A stretch of 64,000 bases of DNA, from NCBI RefSeq assembly GCF_902167635.1, contig NZ_CABHMS010000001.1, forward strand, positions 434,001 through 498,000, read 5' to 3'. Each line of letters starts with the position of its first letter. Position 1 is the stretch's first letter. Below are positions 52,958 through 62,113 of this stretch, one piece after another. Source of the stretch: Chitinophaga vietnamensis. GTDB taxonomy: Bacteria > Bacteroidota > Bacteroidia > Chitinophagales > Chitinophagaceae. The position numbers were made by a program, and so were the translations under genes. The notes beneath the pieces were generated by a model, which saw only the letters and a program-made list of their open reading frames with translations, was not told the origin of the DNA and searched no databases.

Positions 52958-53875
52958 ATGTTTTTCAGCTTTACAAAAACGAAAGCCGTATATTTAGCGT
53001 CAGTGGCGATGTTAATGGCGGCCTGCAGTAACCCGAATGCGAAGAAACTGGATACTGCGACGGAAGGGACGATCAAGATCAGTGTGGATGAGACTTACAA
53101 GCCTTTGCTTGATTCGGAAATCAAAGTATTTGAGTCCTTATATCCGAAGGCGCACGTTATTCCGACGTATAAGCCGGAGGCAGAATGTTTCAAAGATCTT
53201 TTAGACGATAGTGCCCGCCTGGTGATCGTTACCCGCGATTTCAACAGCCAGGAGAAAGATTACTTCAAGCAGATCAACATTACGCCAAGGAGCCTGTTGG
53301 TAGCCTGGGATGCGTTGGCGCTGGTAGTGAATCATGCAAATCCTGATTCCATCCTTACGATGGACCAGGTACGGGCGATCATGGCAGGGAATCCTGCTGC
53401 TGAAGACAGAAAATGGCAACTGGTGTTTGACAATGCCAACTCAAGCACCGTACGTTATATAAAGGATTCCATCAACCAGGGAAAACCTTTGCCAGCCAAC
53501 ACCATGGCGGCGAAAACAAATCCTGAAGTGATAGATTACGTAGCCAAGAACAAAGATGCTTTGGGTGTGATAGGTGTAAGCTGGATCTCCGACCCCGCTG
53601 ATTCCCTGTCTTTATCTTTTACGAACAAGGTCACCGTAGTAAAGCTGCGTGCAGATGGTGGCTCGGAATTTGTTAGGCCGTATCAGGCTTATATCGGTAT
53701 CGGTTCCTATCCATTGAAACGTGGGTTCTATTATTGTCTGAAAGAACCCTATCAGGGATTAGGTTCCGGCTTCGCCTCTTTCCTGGGCAGTTATGAAGGA
53801 CAGCTTGTGATCAAGCAGTTCGGGCTATATCCGGCGAGATTGAATGTGGTTTTCAGGGAAGCCAATATCAAGTAA
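52958..53875 (+). CDS. PstS-like substrate-binding lipoprotein
   Basis: The protein of about 305 residues has a lipoprotein signal with Cys in LMAACSN (residue 23) and a periplasmic-binding fold of the PstS type, visible in GTIKISVDETYKPLL, the loop RLVIVTRDFNSQE and the later VIGVSWISD. The start at 52958 follows GGAGGA; upstream in-frame ATG 52883 would lie in the neighbouring gene. In Bacteroidota such proteins often sit beside TPR and TonB/ExbBD genes. Binding of phosphate itself is not certain. Confidence 0.85.
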   Translation: MFFSFTKTKAVYLASVAMLMAACSNPNAKKLDTATEGTIKISVDETYKPLLDSEIKVFESLYPKAHVIPTYKPEAECFKDLLDDSARLVIVTRDFNSQEKDYFKQINITPRSLLVAWDALALVVNHANPDSILTMDQVRAIMAGNPAAEDRKWQLVFDNANSSTVRYIKDSINQGKPLPANTMAAKTNPEVIDYVAKNKDALGVIGVSWISDPADSLSLSFTNKVTVVKLRADGGSEFVRPYQAYIGIGSYPLKRGFYYCLKEPYQGLGSGFASFLGSYEGQLVIKQFGLYPARLNVVFREANIK

Positions 53876-53911
53876 AAAAACAACACAACTAAAACTAAAA
53901 TCAGATTGCAA

Positions 53912-55648
53912 ATGAACAGAAGGACAAGCTTAATCGTAGCTCTGCTGTGCGCTTCCTCAGGTAGTGTGATGGCCCAATCTGTAGAGGATGGTTTGAAAGA
54001 CCTGTATTATGGTAAAAACCTTTCTGCAAAACAGACCTTTGAGAAAGTAGTAGCTGCGAAACCTACTGACGACAAAGCCTATTACTACATGGGTATAGCG
54101 CAACTTGCCCTGGAAGACCAGGCTGCTGCTGCGGCCACTTTCCAGAAAGGGTTGCAGGCCGTTCCTACTTCTGCTTTACTGCAGGCAGGTATGGGCCGTA
54201 TCGATCTGCTCAATGGTAATGCTGCTGCTGCCAAACAAAAATTTGAAGCTGCCAGCGCCGCTACACAGGGCCGTGATGGCGATGTTGCCCGCGCGATCGC
54301 TGATGCCAACACAGAAGTGAAAGGCGGTGACCGCGGTTACGCGCTCTCTGTGATGGAAAAACTCCTCAACAACGAAGGCCGCAAGAAAAAAGAACAATAC
54401 ACACCTACTGCTGCTGACTATATCGAGCTGGGTGATGCTTATCGTTACCTTGGCGGTGAAAACGGTGGTAAGGCGATCTCCACTTATGAGAAAGCGCTCG
54501 AGCTGGATCCCAAGAACGCCGAAGCCGTGATGAAAGAAGGGCTCGTAAACTACAACGCCCGCCTGAAAGCTGAAGCGGTGGCTGATTTCACCAAAGCTAC
54601 CGAAATGGATCCCAACTATGCCCCCGCTTTCCACGAACTGTTCCTCTTCTACACCACACAGAAGAGAGACCAGCTGGACTGGAACAGGGCTGCTGACTAT
54701 CTCCAGAAATACATGGCGGTAGCTGATCCTGCAGATAAACTGAAAAATGACTACTACGCTGCTTCTATCTCTTTCTTCAAGAAAGATTATGACGCTGCGA
54801 TCGCTAAAGGCAAAGCCGCCCTTGCCGGTGCTGATGCTGCCTACAAAGGTAAATTCAGCCGCCTGATCGGCGACTCTTACCTCCAGAAAGGCGACTCCCT
54901 CAACGCTAAAAAAGTAATGGACGATTACGCAAAAAGCGTTGGCGACAGCAAACTGGGACCACTGGATTACAAACTGCTCAGCGAGATCTATGGCCGCGTG
55001 CGCGTATCTGACTCCGCTCAGGCTGCCGCTAACGATGCACTGGCTTCTACCTATCTCGAAAAATACGCCGCTTCCGATACCACTAAAGATGCTGATCTTT
55101 ACCGTAACGTAGCGGAATCTTTCAAAAAGCTGCACGACTTCAAACGTTCTGCTGAATGGTATGGCAAACTGGTGAACGATTTCGATGAGAAAGCCAACAC
55201 CAACAAGATCCAGGACTATTTCTGGAAAGGTACCATGGAAATGTATGCGCACGATTACAGCGCTGCTGATTCTACCTTCGGTTCCTTCATCTCCAAATAT
55301 CCTGAACAGGAAGCATTTGGATTGTACTGGAGAGGCCGCGCCAACATGGCCCGCGACGCTGATGCAAAACAAGGACTGGCAGTGCCTTACTTCCAGAAAT
55401 TCTTTGAAATAGATGGCCCTGAGAAAGCTAAGCTGAACAAGCCTTCCCAGCTCATGTACCCTTACCAGTACATGATGATCTACTACTATAACAAAGAAGA
55501 CAAGGCTAACCTCCAGACTTACATGGACAAAGTACTGGCGATCGATCCTAACAACCCAACGGTTAAACAGATCAAAGATGTACAGCAGTCCAGCAACGCT
55601 AAACCAGCGGTGAAACCTGCTAAATCCAACAACCAGAACAAGAAATAA
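53912..55648 (+). CDS. Exported TPR-repeat protein
   Basis: The protein of about 578 residues has a signal peptide (cleavage near VMAQS) and many tetratricopeptide repeats, clearest in KAYYYMGIAQLALEDQAAAA, ADYIELGDAYRYLGGE and AEAVMKEGLVNYNARLKA. A lysine-rich tail ends the protein. TPR proteins of this kind act as periplasmic scaffolds. The gene follows the PstS-like gene by 36 bases, and a terminator closes the unit. The ATG at 53912 is preferred over an in-frame TTG at 53906. Confidence 0.88.
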   Translation: MNRRTSLIVALLCASSGSVMAQSVEDGLKDLYYGKNLSAKQTFEKVVAAKPTDDKAYYYMGIAQLALEDQAAAAATFQKGLQAVPTSALLQAGMGRIDLLNGNAAAAKQKFEAASAATQGRDGDVARAIADANTEVKGGDRGYALSVMEKLLNNEGRKKKEQYTPTAADYIELGDAYRYLGGENGGKAISTYEKALELDPKNAEAVMKEGLVNYNARLKAEAVADFTKATEMDPNYAPAFHELFLFYTTQKRDQLDWNRAADYLQKYMAVADPADKLKNDYYAASISFFKKDYDAAIAKGKAALAGADAAYKGKFSRLIGDSYLQKGDSLNAKKVMDDYAKSVGDSKLGPLDYKLLSEIYGRVRVSDSAQAAANDALASTYLEKYAASDTTKDADLYRNVAESFKKLHDFKRSAEWYGKLVNDFDEKANTNKIQDYFWKGTMEMYAHDYSAADSTFGSFISKYPEQEAFGLYWRGRANMARDADAKQGLAVPYFQKFFEIDGPEKAKLNKPSQLMYPYQYMMIYYYNKEDKANLQTYMDKVLAIDPNNPTVKQIKDVQQSSNAKPAVKPAKSNNQNKK

Positions 55649-55667
55649 ATTGCTTGTCTACATATTG

Positions 55668-55703
55668 AAAAGCGCTACTGTTAGTTCAGTAGCGCTTTTT
55701 TTG
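55668..55703 (+). terminator. Rho-independent terminator of the TPR gene
   Basis: A 13-base perfect stem (55668-55680 with 55687-55699) with a six-base loop and a T-run, 20 bases after the stop codon. Confidence 0.9.
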
Positions 55704-55796
55704 TAATATATAATTTGCAAAGAAAACCGCCGGGACACGGACAGGCTTCGGGGTTTCCGGTTGGTGAAAAAATATAATATTTTACTGCTTTATAGA

Positions 55797-55827
55797 TTTG
55801 AATTTTGGTTTACTTGCAGTATTTTTG
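55797..55827 (+). promoter_or_regulatory. Promoter of the nuo operon
   Basis: TTTG (55797-55800), 19 bases, TATTTTTG (55820-55827): an exact consensus match. The start of transcription would be near 55832, about 28 bases before the chosen nuoA ATG, and after the in-frame upstream ATG-like positions, which are thereby excluded as starts. Confidence 0.8.
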
Positions 55828-55859
55828 CGCATTCGGACATTTTTTTTATCGGGAAGCTT

Positions 55860-56255
55860 ATGTACACAGACACTGTATTAATGTCAGCGACGACTACGCC
55901 CTTCAGCTATTTCCCTATCGTACTGCAATTAATTGCTGCTGTAGGTTTCGTTGGAATAACCATGCTTGCTACTCACTTTTTGGGGCCAAAGCGCAAAACA
56001 AGCGATAAGCTTATTAACTTTGAGAGTGGAATTGAACAGAAGGGAAATGCCCGCCAGCCAGTAGCCATCAAATACTTTCTTACCGCTATTCTCTTTGTGT
56101 TATTTGATGTGGAGGTGATCTTTTTCTACCCGTATGCTGTTAATTTCAAAGACCTTGGCTGGGAAGGCTTTACAGCTGTGCTGATGTTTGTTGGTTTCTT
56201 CCTGTGTGGTTTCATTTACATTGTGAAGAAAGGTGCATTGAAATGGGAAGACTAA
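55860..56255 (+). CDS. nuoA: NADH-quinone oxidoreductase subunit A
   Basis: A 131-residue membrane subunit of respiratory complex I with three helices and the conserved loop NFESGIEQKGNARQPVAIKYF and the FDVEVIFFYP segment. The frame stays open upstream to 55761, but the promoter at 55797-55827 lies in that part, so the ATG at 55860 (or 55881) is the start. It is the first gene of the nuo operon. Confidence 0.94.
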   Translation: MYTDTVLMSATTTPFSYFPIVLQLIAAVGFVGITMLATHFLGPKRKTSDKLINFESGIEQKGNARQPVAIKYFLTAILFVLFDVEVIFFYPYAVNFKDLGWEGFTAVLMFVGFFLCGFIYIVKKGALKWED

Positions 56256-56278
56256 TTTTAAATTTAAAATCTTAAATA

Positions 56279-56842
56279 ATGGCTCGTCCGGTTCAATATA
56301 ATACAAAGGTGAAAGTGGTGGAGATCCCGGAGGGATATTCAGGAGAGGGGTTTTATGCTACTTCTTTTGATAAGGCGATTGGTTTGGCGCGCAAGAACTC
56401 TATCTGGCCGCTGCCTTTTGCTACTTCCTGCTGTGGTATTGAGTTTATGGCTACCATGGCTGCCACTTATGATTTGGCGCGCTTCGGCGCAGAGCGTATG
56501 GCTTTCACACCGCGCCAATGCGATCTGCTGATGGTAATGGGTACGATCTCCAAAAAAATGGGACCCATCGTACGCCAGGTATACCTGCAGATGGCAGAGC
56601 CCCGCTGGGTAATGGCCGTAGGCGCCTGCGCCAGCAGTGGTGGTATATTTGATACTTATTCCGTATTACAAGGCATCGACCAGGTAATACCGGTGGATGT
56701 ATATGTACCTGGATGTCCTCCCAGGCCGGAAGGTATTATCGACGGCTTCATGAGGATACAGGACCTGGTAGGCAACGAAAGTTTGCGCCGCCGCAATTCA
56801 GACCGTTACAAGGAACTGATGGAATCCTACGGTATCAAGTAA
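56279..56842 (+). CDS. nuoB: NADH-quinone oxidoreductase subunit B
   Basis: The 187-residue subunit binds the terminal 4Fe-4S cluster N2, with ligands in TSCCGIEFM, GACASSGG and GCPPRPE. It transfers electrons to the quinone. It lies 23 bases after nuoA. Length and motifs are standard. Confidence 0.97.
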   Translation: MARPVQYNTKVKVVEIPEGYSGEGFYATSFDKAIGLARKNSIWPLPFATSCCGIEFMATMAATYDLARFGAERMAFTPRQCDLLMVMGTISKKMGPIVRQVYLQMAEPRWVMAVGACASSGGIFDTYSVLQGIDQVIPVDVYVPGCPPRPEGIIDGFMRIQDLVGNESLRRRNSDRYKELMESYGIK

Positions 56843-56954
56843 TCCGGTGAACAGTGATCGGAAAGTGTGAATGGTCCATCCATTATTTAATGTGTATCGT
56901 CGTCCTGCATTCTGATCCTATATCCGACAATTCGTAAATCCGAAATTTTTGTTA

Positions 56955-57470
56955 ATGTCTTTAACAAACGAACGCATACAGCAACGCCTCACGGAGAAGT
57001 TTGGAGATGTGCTTACCGGCTTCGAAGAGCCGTTTGGCCTGCTCACCTTTACCGCTCAGAAGGACTATAACCTGAAAGTAATGCAATTCCTGTTTGATGA
57101 CGAGGAGTTGCGTTTTCGTTTTCTGACGGATATCACCGCCGTACACTATCCTGAAAGAAAAGGAGAAGAACTGGCAGTGGTATATCACCTGCATAATTTC
57201 ATTGATAATATAAGGCTTCGCCTGAAAGTGTTTGCACCCGTGGCTTCCCCGCAGGTGTTCACCGCCACCAGCCTTTACGAATCCGCAAACTGGATGGAGC
57301 GCGAAACCTATGATTTCTTCGGAATCAACTTTGTTGGGCATCCTAACCTTAAACGTATCCTGAACGTGGACGAAATGACCTATTTCCCCATGCGTAAGGA
57401 ATTTCCGCTGGAAGACTCCATGCGTATTGATAAAGACGACGAGATGTTTGGTCGGGGTGGACACATTTAA
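56955..57470 (+). CDS. nuoC: NADH-quinone oxidoreductase subunit C
   Basis: The 171-residue subunit contains the family segments DITAVHYPERKGEELAVVYHL and ESANWMERETYDFFGINFVGHPNLKRIL. An in-frame TTG at 56949 precedes the ATG. The 112-base gap after nuoB contains a short motif, TTCGTAAATCCG, that resembles repeat family B. NuoC is separate from NuoD here, not fused. Confidence 0.95.
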   Translation: MSLTNERIQQRLTEKFGDVLTGFEEPFGLLTFTAQKDYNLKVMQFLFDDEELRFRFLTDITAVHYPERKGEELAVVYHLHNFIDNIRLRLKVFAPVASPQVFTATSLYESANWMERETYDFFGINFVGHPNLKRILNVDEMTYFPMRKEFPLEDSMRIDKDDEMFGRGGHI

Positions 57471-57482
57471 TACTACAAGGAT

Positions 57483-58703
57483 ATGTTAGAGCAGAAACAA
57501 CATATAAAGCTGCCGGAAGGCTCCATAGAAAAAACAACCACCACGCTGAACCTGGGTCCTACGCATCCTGCCACCCACGGCGTGTTTCAGAATATTCTGG
57601 AAATCGATGGCGAACGCATTGTGAGCGCCGAATCCACGGTAGGTTATATCCACCGTGCATTTGAGAAGATCGCAGAACGCCGTCCTTACTACCAGATCAC
57701 TCCTCTTACTGATCGTCTGAACTATTGCTCTTCTCCCATCAACAACATGGGATGGCATCTCACCGTAGAAAAACTGCTGGGCATCGAAACGCCCAAGCGT
57801 GTGGACTACCTGCGTGTGATCATCATGGAGCTGGCGCGCGTAGCAGATCACCTGATCTGTAACGCAGTAATTGGCGTGGACACCGGCGCGTTAACAGGTT
57901 TCGTATACCTGATGACCTACCGTGAACTCATATACGAAATTTACGAAGAGATATGCGGTTCCCGCCTGACGACCAACATCGGCCGTATTGGCGGATTTGA
58001 AAGGAATTTCAGCGATGCCGCCTTCCAGAAAATAGAACGTTTCCTGGAAGAATATCCGAAAGCGCTGAAAGAGTTTGAAACACTGCTGACCCGCAACCGC
58101 ATCTTCATCGACCGTACGCAAGGAGTAGGAGGCATCAGCGCCGAAAGAGCCATGAGCTATGGTTTCACCGGACCTAACCTCCGTGCGGCCGGCATCGATT
58201 ACGATGTGCGCGTAGCTAATCCTTACAGCTCTTACCAGGATTTCGATTTCACTATCCCGGTAGGTACTACCGGCGATTGCTACGACCGTTACCTGGTGCG
58301 CAATGCCGAAATGTGGGAAAGTATCAGCATCATCCGTCAGGCGATGGATAAACTGAAAGATCTGCCGAAAGATATCTATCACGCAGATGTACCAGCTTAT
58401 TATCTCCCCGATAAAAAGGACGTATATACGAAAATGGAAGCGCTCATCTATCACTTCAAGATCGTGATGGGTGAAACAGAAATTTTACCGGGCGAAGTTT
58501 ACAATGCCGTAGAAGGCGCTAACGGCGAGCTGGGCTTCTACCTCATCAGTGATGGCGGCCGTAGCCCGTACAGGCTGCATTTCCGTCGTCCTTGCTTCAT
58601 CTATTACCAGGCCTATGCAGAAATGGTGAAAGGGGCAATGCTGAGCGATGCGATCATCTGTATGAGTAGTCTCAACCTGATTGCAGGTGAACTGGATGCC
58701 TAA
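57483..58703 (+). CDS. nuoD: NADH-quinone oxidoreductase subunit D
   Basis: The 406-residue quinone-binding subunit shows LGPTHPATHGVFQ, VGYIHRAFEKIAE, ITPLTDRLNYCSS and the C-terminal IDPVFGEVDR-equivalent end ISSLNLIAGELDA-like segment (CMSSLNLIAGELDA). It starts 12 bases after nuoC. The DRLNY segment and HPATHG His are present. Confidence 0.96.
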   Translation: MLEQKQHIKLPEGSIEKTTTTLNLGPTHPATHGVFQNILEIDGERIVSAESTVGYIHRAFEKIAERRPYYQITPLTDRLNYCSSPINNMGWHLTVEKLLGIETPKRVDYLRVIIMELARVADHLICNAVIGVDTGALTGFVYLMTYRELIYEIYEEICGSRLTTNIGRIGGFERNFSDAAFQKIERFLEEYPKALKEFETLLTRNRIFIDRTQGVGGISAERAMSYGFTGPNLRAAGIDYDVRVANPYSSYQDFDFTIPVGTTGDCYDRYLVRNAEMWESISIIRQAMDKLKDLPKDIYHADVPAYYLPDKKDVYTKMEALIYHFKIVMGETEILPGEVYNAVEGANGELGFYLISDGGRSPYRLHFRRPCFIYYQAYAEMVKGAMLSDAIICMSSLNLIAGELDA

Positions 58704-58746
58704 AGGTATCCGGCAATTTTATTGAAGATAAAAGCTGATTAAAATA

Positions 58747-59244
58747 ATGGCTGTGGTTCAATTTTCTGAAGAGAAACTGAATAAAGTAAAAGAGATCATC
58801 GCACGCTATCCGGAAGGAAAGCAGAAAAGTGCGTTGATACCTGTGCTGCACCTGGCACAGGAAACATTTGGCGGATGGCTGAGTGCAGAAACGATGGACT
58901 ATGTAGCTAGCTTGCTGCAACTGGAGCCTATCGAAGTATATGAAGTAGCCACTTTCTACAGCATGTTCAATCTGAAACCGGTAGGTACTTATCTCTTCGA
59001 GGTATGCCAAACCGGGCCCTGCATGGTGAGCGGGTCAGACCAGATCATTGAATATATCAAAAACAAACTGGGCATCGGCGTGGGTGAAACCACCGCTGAT
59101 GGTATGTTTACCCTGAAAACCGTGGAATGCCTCGGCGCCTGCGGTTATGCACCGATGATGCAGCTGGGCAAACATTACCGTGAACACCTGACACCGGCAA
59201 AAGTAGATGAGATCATCGCTGAATGCCGCGCAAAAGCAAATTGA
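58747..59244 (+). CDS. nuoE: NADH-quinone oxidoreductase subunit E
   Basis: The 165-residue thioredoxin-like subunit holds the 2Fe-2S cluster N1a with ligands in CQTGPC and CLGACG. It belongs to the NADH-input module with NuoF and NuoG. Its stop overlaps the ATG of the next small gene by one base, which suggests translational coupling. Confidence 0.96.
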   Translation: MAVVQFSEEKLNKVKEIIARYPEGKQKSALIPVLHLAQETFGGWLSAETMDYVASLLQLEPIEVYEVATFYSMFNLKPVGTYLFEVCQTGPCMVSGSDQIIEYIKNKLGIGVGETTADGMFTLKTVECLGACGYAPMMQLGKHYREHLTPAKVDEIIAECRAKAN

Positions 59245-59456
59245 TGCATCGCATAAATTATATACCCATGCGTATACTCGAAATCTGTCAGAGAAATAAA
59301 TTGATGATACTGGAAGCCATTCTGCTCGTGGGCACGCTCACCGTATTATGGCGCATTGACAATGTGCTGGTTTCTTTTGTTTGCGGCATCAGCTCCGGTT
59401 GGTTATTTTACCGCCTGGGCGAGCGCATTGCAAAGCACGGGATCCGCAATGCATGA
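59244..59456 (+). CDS. Small membrane protein inserted between nuoE and nuoF
   Basis: A protein of about 70 residues (start at ATG 59244, overlapping the nuoE stop in TGATG) with one or two membrane helices (about 22-55) and a basic C-terminus. A later ATG at 59268 is possible. It is not a canonical complex I subunit and has no known domain. Its position in the NADH-input module genes and the overlap with nuoE suggest that it is made together with complex I. Confidence 0.65.
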   Translation: MHRINYIPMRILEICQRNKLMILEAILLVGTLTVLWRIDNVLVSFVCGISSGWLFYRLGERIAKHGIRNA

Positions 59457-59549
59457 GCTGGTGGCCCATTGCGGCCATCGGAATATATACATCACAAATC
59501 TGTTGATGGCCATCGACATCCGATAAGCCATTAAACCATAAGGAAGAAA

Positions 59550-60914
59550 ATGGGACGCAAATTATTGTTAGACAAAGCACATATTGAAGGTATCCGGTAC
59601 TACGACACTTACCGGGCCAATGGCGGTTATGCGGCGGCAGAGAAGGCGCTGAAGACCATGTCTCCGGAAGCTGTAGTGGAAGAGGTGAAGAAGAGCGGCC
59701 TGAGAGGCCGTGGTGGCGCAGGTTTCCCTACCGGCATGAAATGGAGCTTCATCGCCAAACCAGAAGGCGTGCCCCGCTACCTCGTGTGCAATGCCGATGA
59801 ATCTGAGCCTGGTACCTTCAAAGACCGCTACCTCATGGAGTTCATCCCGCACCTGCTCATTGAAGGGTTGATCATCTCCAGCTTTGCGCTGGGCGCCAAT
59901 AGTGCTTACATCTACATCCGTGGCGAATATGCCTGGATCCCCGATATCCTCGAACAGGCCATTGCTGAAGCTAAAAATAAAGGCTGGCTCGGCAAAAATA
60001 TCCTCGGCACCGGTTACAATCTTGAAATATATGTTCAACGTGGCGCCGGCGCTTATATCTGCGGAGAAGAAACGGCCCTGATAGAATCGCTGGAAGGTAA
60101 ACGCGGTAACCCGCGCATCAAGCCGCCATTCCCTGCTGTAAAGGGTTTGTGGCAATGCCCCACCGTGGTGAACAACGTAGAAACGCTTGCCGCTGTGGTG
60201 CCTATCATCAACATCGGCGGTGATGAATATATCAAATATGGCACCGGTAAATCTACCGGTACCAAACTGATCTCTGCCTGCGGCAATATCAACAAGCCTG
60301 GCGTATATGAGATCGAAATGAATATCTCTGTAGAAGAATTTATTTTTTCTGATGAATACTGCGGTGGCATCAAAAATGGCAAACGCCTGAAAGCCTGCAT
60401 CCCCGGCGGTTCTTCCGTACCGGTGCTGCCAGCTAACCTGCTGCTGAAAACAGCGAAAGGCGAAACCCGTATGATGACCTACGAAAGTCTTGCTGATGGC
60501 GGTTTCGCTACAGGCTCTATGCTGGGCTCCGGCGGTTTCATCGTGATGGACGAAGACCAGTGCATTGTGCGTAACACGCTCACCTTTGCGCGCTTCTACC
60601 ACCACGAAAGCTGCGGCCAGTGCAGCCCTTGCCGTGAAGGTACCGGCTGGATGAAAAAAGTATTGCACAATATCGAATATGGTAAAGGCAAGATGAGCGA
60701 CATCGATCTGCTCTGGGATATACAGCGCAAGATCGAAGGTAATACCATCTGCCCGCTGGGCGATGCCGCCGCATGGCCGGTAGCCGCAGCGATCCGTCAC
60801 TTCCGTGATGAATTTGAATGGCATGTGAAAAATCCTGATGAGGCCACCAAGCGCAACTTCGGGCTGGCGCACTATGCCGACCCGCTGCCCTTACCGGAAG
60901 TAGCGGCCGTGTGA
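59550..60914 (+). CDS. nuoF: NADH-quinone oxidoreductase subunit F
   Basis: The 454-residue NADH- and FMN-binding subunit has GLRGRGGAGFPTGMKW, ADESEPGTFKDR, the GAGAYICGEETAL segment and the 4Fe-4S N3 site ESCGQCSPCREG with the distal Cys in NTICPLGD. It oxidises NADH and passes electrons to NuoE/NuoG clusters. The start follows AAGGAAG. Confidence 0.97.
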   Translation: MGRKLLLDKAHIEGIRYYDTYRANGGYAAAEKALKTMSPEAVVEEVKKSGLRGRGGAGFPTGMKWSFIAKPEGVPRYLVCNADESEPGTFKDRYLMEFIPHLLIEGLIISSFALGANSAYIYIRGEYAWIPDILEQAIAEAKNKGWLGKNILGTGYNLEIYVQRGAGAYICGEETALIESLEGKRGNPRIKPPFPAVKGLWQCPTVVNNVETLAAVVPIINIGGDEYIKYGTGKSTGTKLISACGNINKPGVYEIEMNISVEEFIFSDEYCGGIKNGKRLKACIPGGSSVPVLPANLLLKTAKGETRMMTYESLADGGFATGSMLGSGGFIVMDEDQCIVRNTLTFARFYHHESCGQCSPCREGTGWMKKVLHNIEYGKGKMSDIDLLWDIQRKIEGNTICPLGDAAAWPVAAAIRHFRDEFEWHVKNPDEATKRNFGLAHYADPLPLPEVAAV

Positions 60915-60993
60915 TCAAGGAACAATCTTTATAAATTATAAACTTTGCTTCTTTGCTTCCTCCGGAAGCGCTGCGAGCAAAAAACAGAATACA

Positions 60994-62097
60994 ATGGCGG
61001 AGGAAAAAAAATTATTCAAGGTTAAGATCGACAATATCTCCGTAGAGGTCGAACCTGGAACAACGATACTCAATGCGGCCCGGTTGATCGGTGGAGATGT
61101 GGTGCCGCCGGCTATGTGCTACTATTCAAAGCTGCAGGGCAGCGGGGGTAAATGCCGTACCTGCCTCGTGAAAGTGACGAAAGGCTCTGAAGCAGATCCG
61201 CGCCCTATGCCCAAACTCGTGGCCAGCTGCCGTACTACCGTGATGGATGGTATGGAAGTAGCCAATATCACTTCTCCTGAAGTGATCGAAGCCCGCAAAG
61301 GCGTAGTAGAATTCCTGCTGCTCAATCACCCCCTCGATTGCCCCGTGTGCGACCAGGCCGGTGAATGCCACCTGCAGGACCTGAGCTATGAACATGGCGC
61401 CGACAGCACTCGCTACGAATTTAAACGCAGAACTTTTGACAAGGTAGACCTGGGCGATAAGATCAAACTGCACATGACGCGCTGCATCCTTTGCTACCGC
61501 TGCGTGTTCACCGCCGACCAGCTCACCGAGAAACGCGAACACGGCATCCTTGGCCGTGGCGACGCTTCCGAGATCAGCACCTATATCAAACAATCGCTCG
61601 ATAACGATTTTATCGGTAACGTGATCGATGTTTGCCCGGTAGGCGCCCTCACAGACCAGACCTTCCGTTTCAAAAACCGTGTATGGTTCCTCAAACCGGT
61701 AGATGCACACCGTAATTGCGATAACCCGAAATGCTGCGGTAAAACTGTGCTCTGGATGCGTGGTGATGAGATCTTCCGTGTAACTGCCCGTAAAGATAAA
61801 TACGGCGAAGTAGAAGCATTCATCTGCGATTCCTGTCGCTTTGATAAAAAAGATATTAAAGACTGGACCATCGAAGGACCCCGCAAGATCGACCGCCACA
61901 GCGTGATCTCACAGGGACACTACGTGAATACCGTGAAACCGAAAGATCCACTGGTAGAAGTACTCGACGGCAGAAAACCAAAACTGCTGTTTGATATACA
62001 TACTACCAGCGAAGTGAACAGACCGGGCATAGACCTATCCAAGATAGACGGACCGGCACATTCCGATGACTTTGACCGCGTGAATCGTAATTCTTAA
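60994..62097 (+). CDS. nuoG: NADH-quinone oxidoreductase subunit G, short form
   Basis: The 367-residue protein has the N-terminal 2Fe-2S domain (CYYSKLQGSGGKCRTC), the His/Cys N5-type site HPLDCPVCDQAGECHLQ and the 4Fe-4S sites CILCYRC and CPVGALTD, then the CDNPKCCGK and CDSCRFD cysteines. The large molybdopterin-like C-terminal domain of classical NuoG (total 700-900 residues) is absent, without any sign of a frameshift. Such short forms are known in Bacteroidota. Confidence 0.92.
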   Translation: MAEEKKLFKVKIDNISVEVEPGTTILNAARLIGGDVVPPAMCYYSKLQGSGGKCRTCLVKVTKGSEADPRPMPKLVASCRTTVMDGMEVANITSPEVIEARKGVVEFLLLNHPLDCPVCDQAGECHLQDLSYEHGADSTRYEFKRRTFDKVDLGDKIKLHMTRCILCYRCVFTADQLTEKREHGILGRGDASEISTYIKQSLDNDFIGNVIDVCPVGALTDQTFRFKNRVWFLKPVDAHRNCDNPKCCGKTVLWMRGDEIFRVTARKDKYGEVEAFICDSCRFDKKDIKDWTIEGPRKIDRHSVISQGHYVNTVKPKDPLVEVLDGRKPKLLFDIHTTSEVNRPGIDLSKIDGPAHSDDFDRVNRNS

Positions 62098-62113
62098 TTC
62101 GTAATTAGATAAA

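Noticed and set aside
55761-55860. N-terminally extended nuoA
   Set aside because: The extension covers the exact-consensus promoter at 55797-55827 and is not found in the NuoA family.
56930-56955. Additional family B palindrome before nuoC
   Set aside because: Only one short half (TTCGTAAATCCG) resembles the repeat. No inverted partner is present, so it is at best a relic.
60994-62097. nuoG as a truncated pseudogene
   Set aside because: The frame is open, all cluster ligands are present, the C-terminus is followed by a normally spaced nuoH, and short NuoG proteins exist in this phylum.
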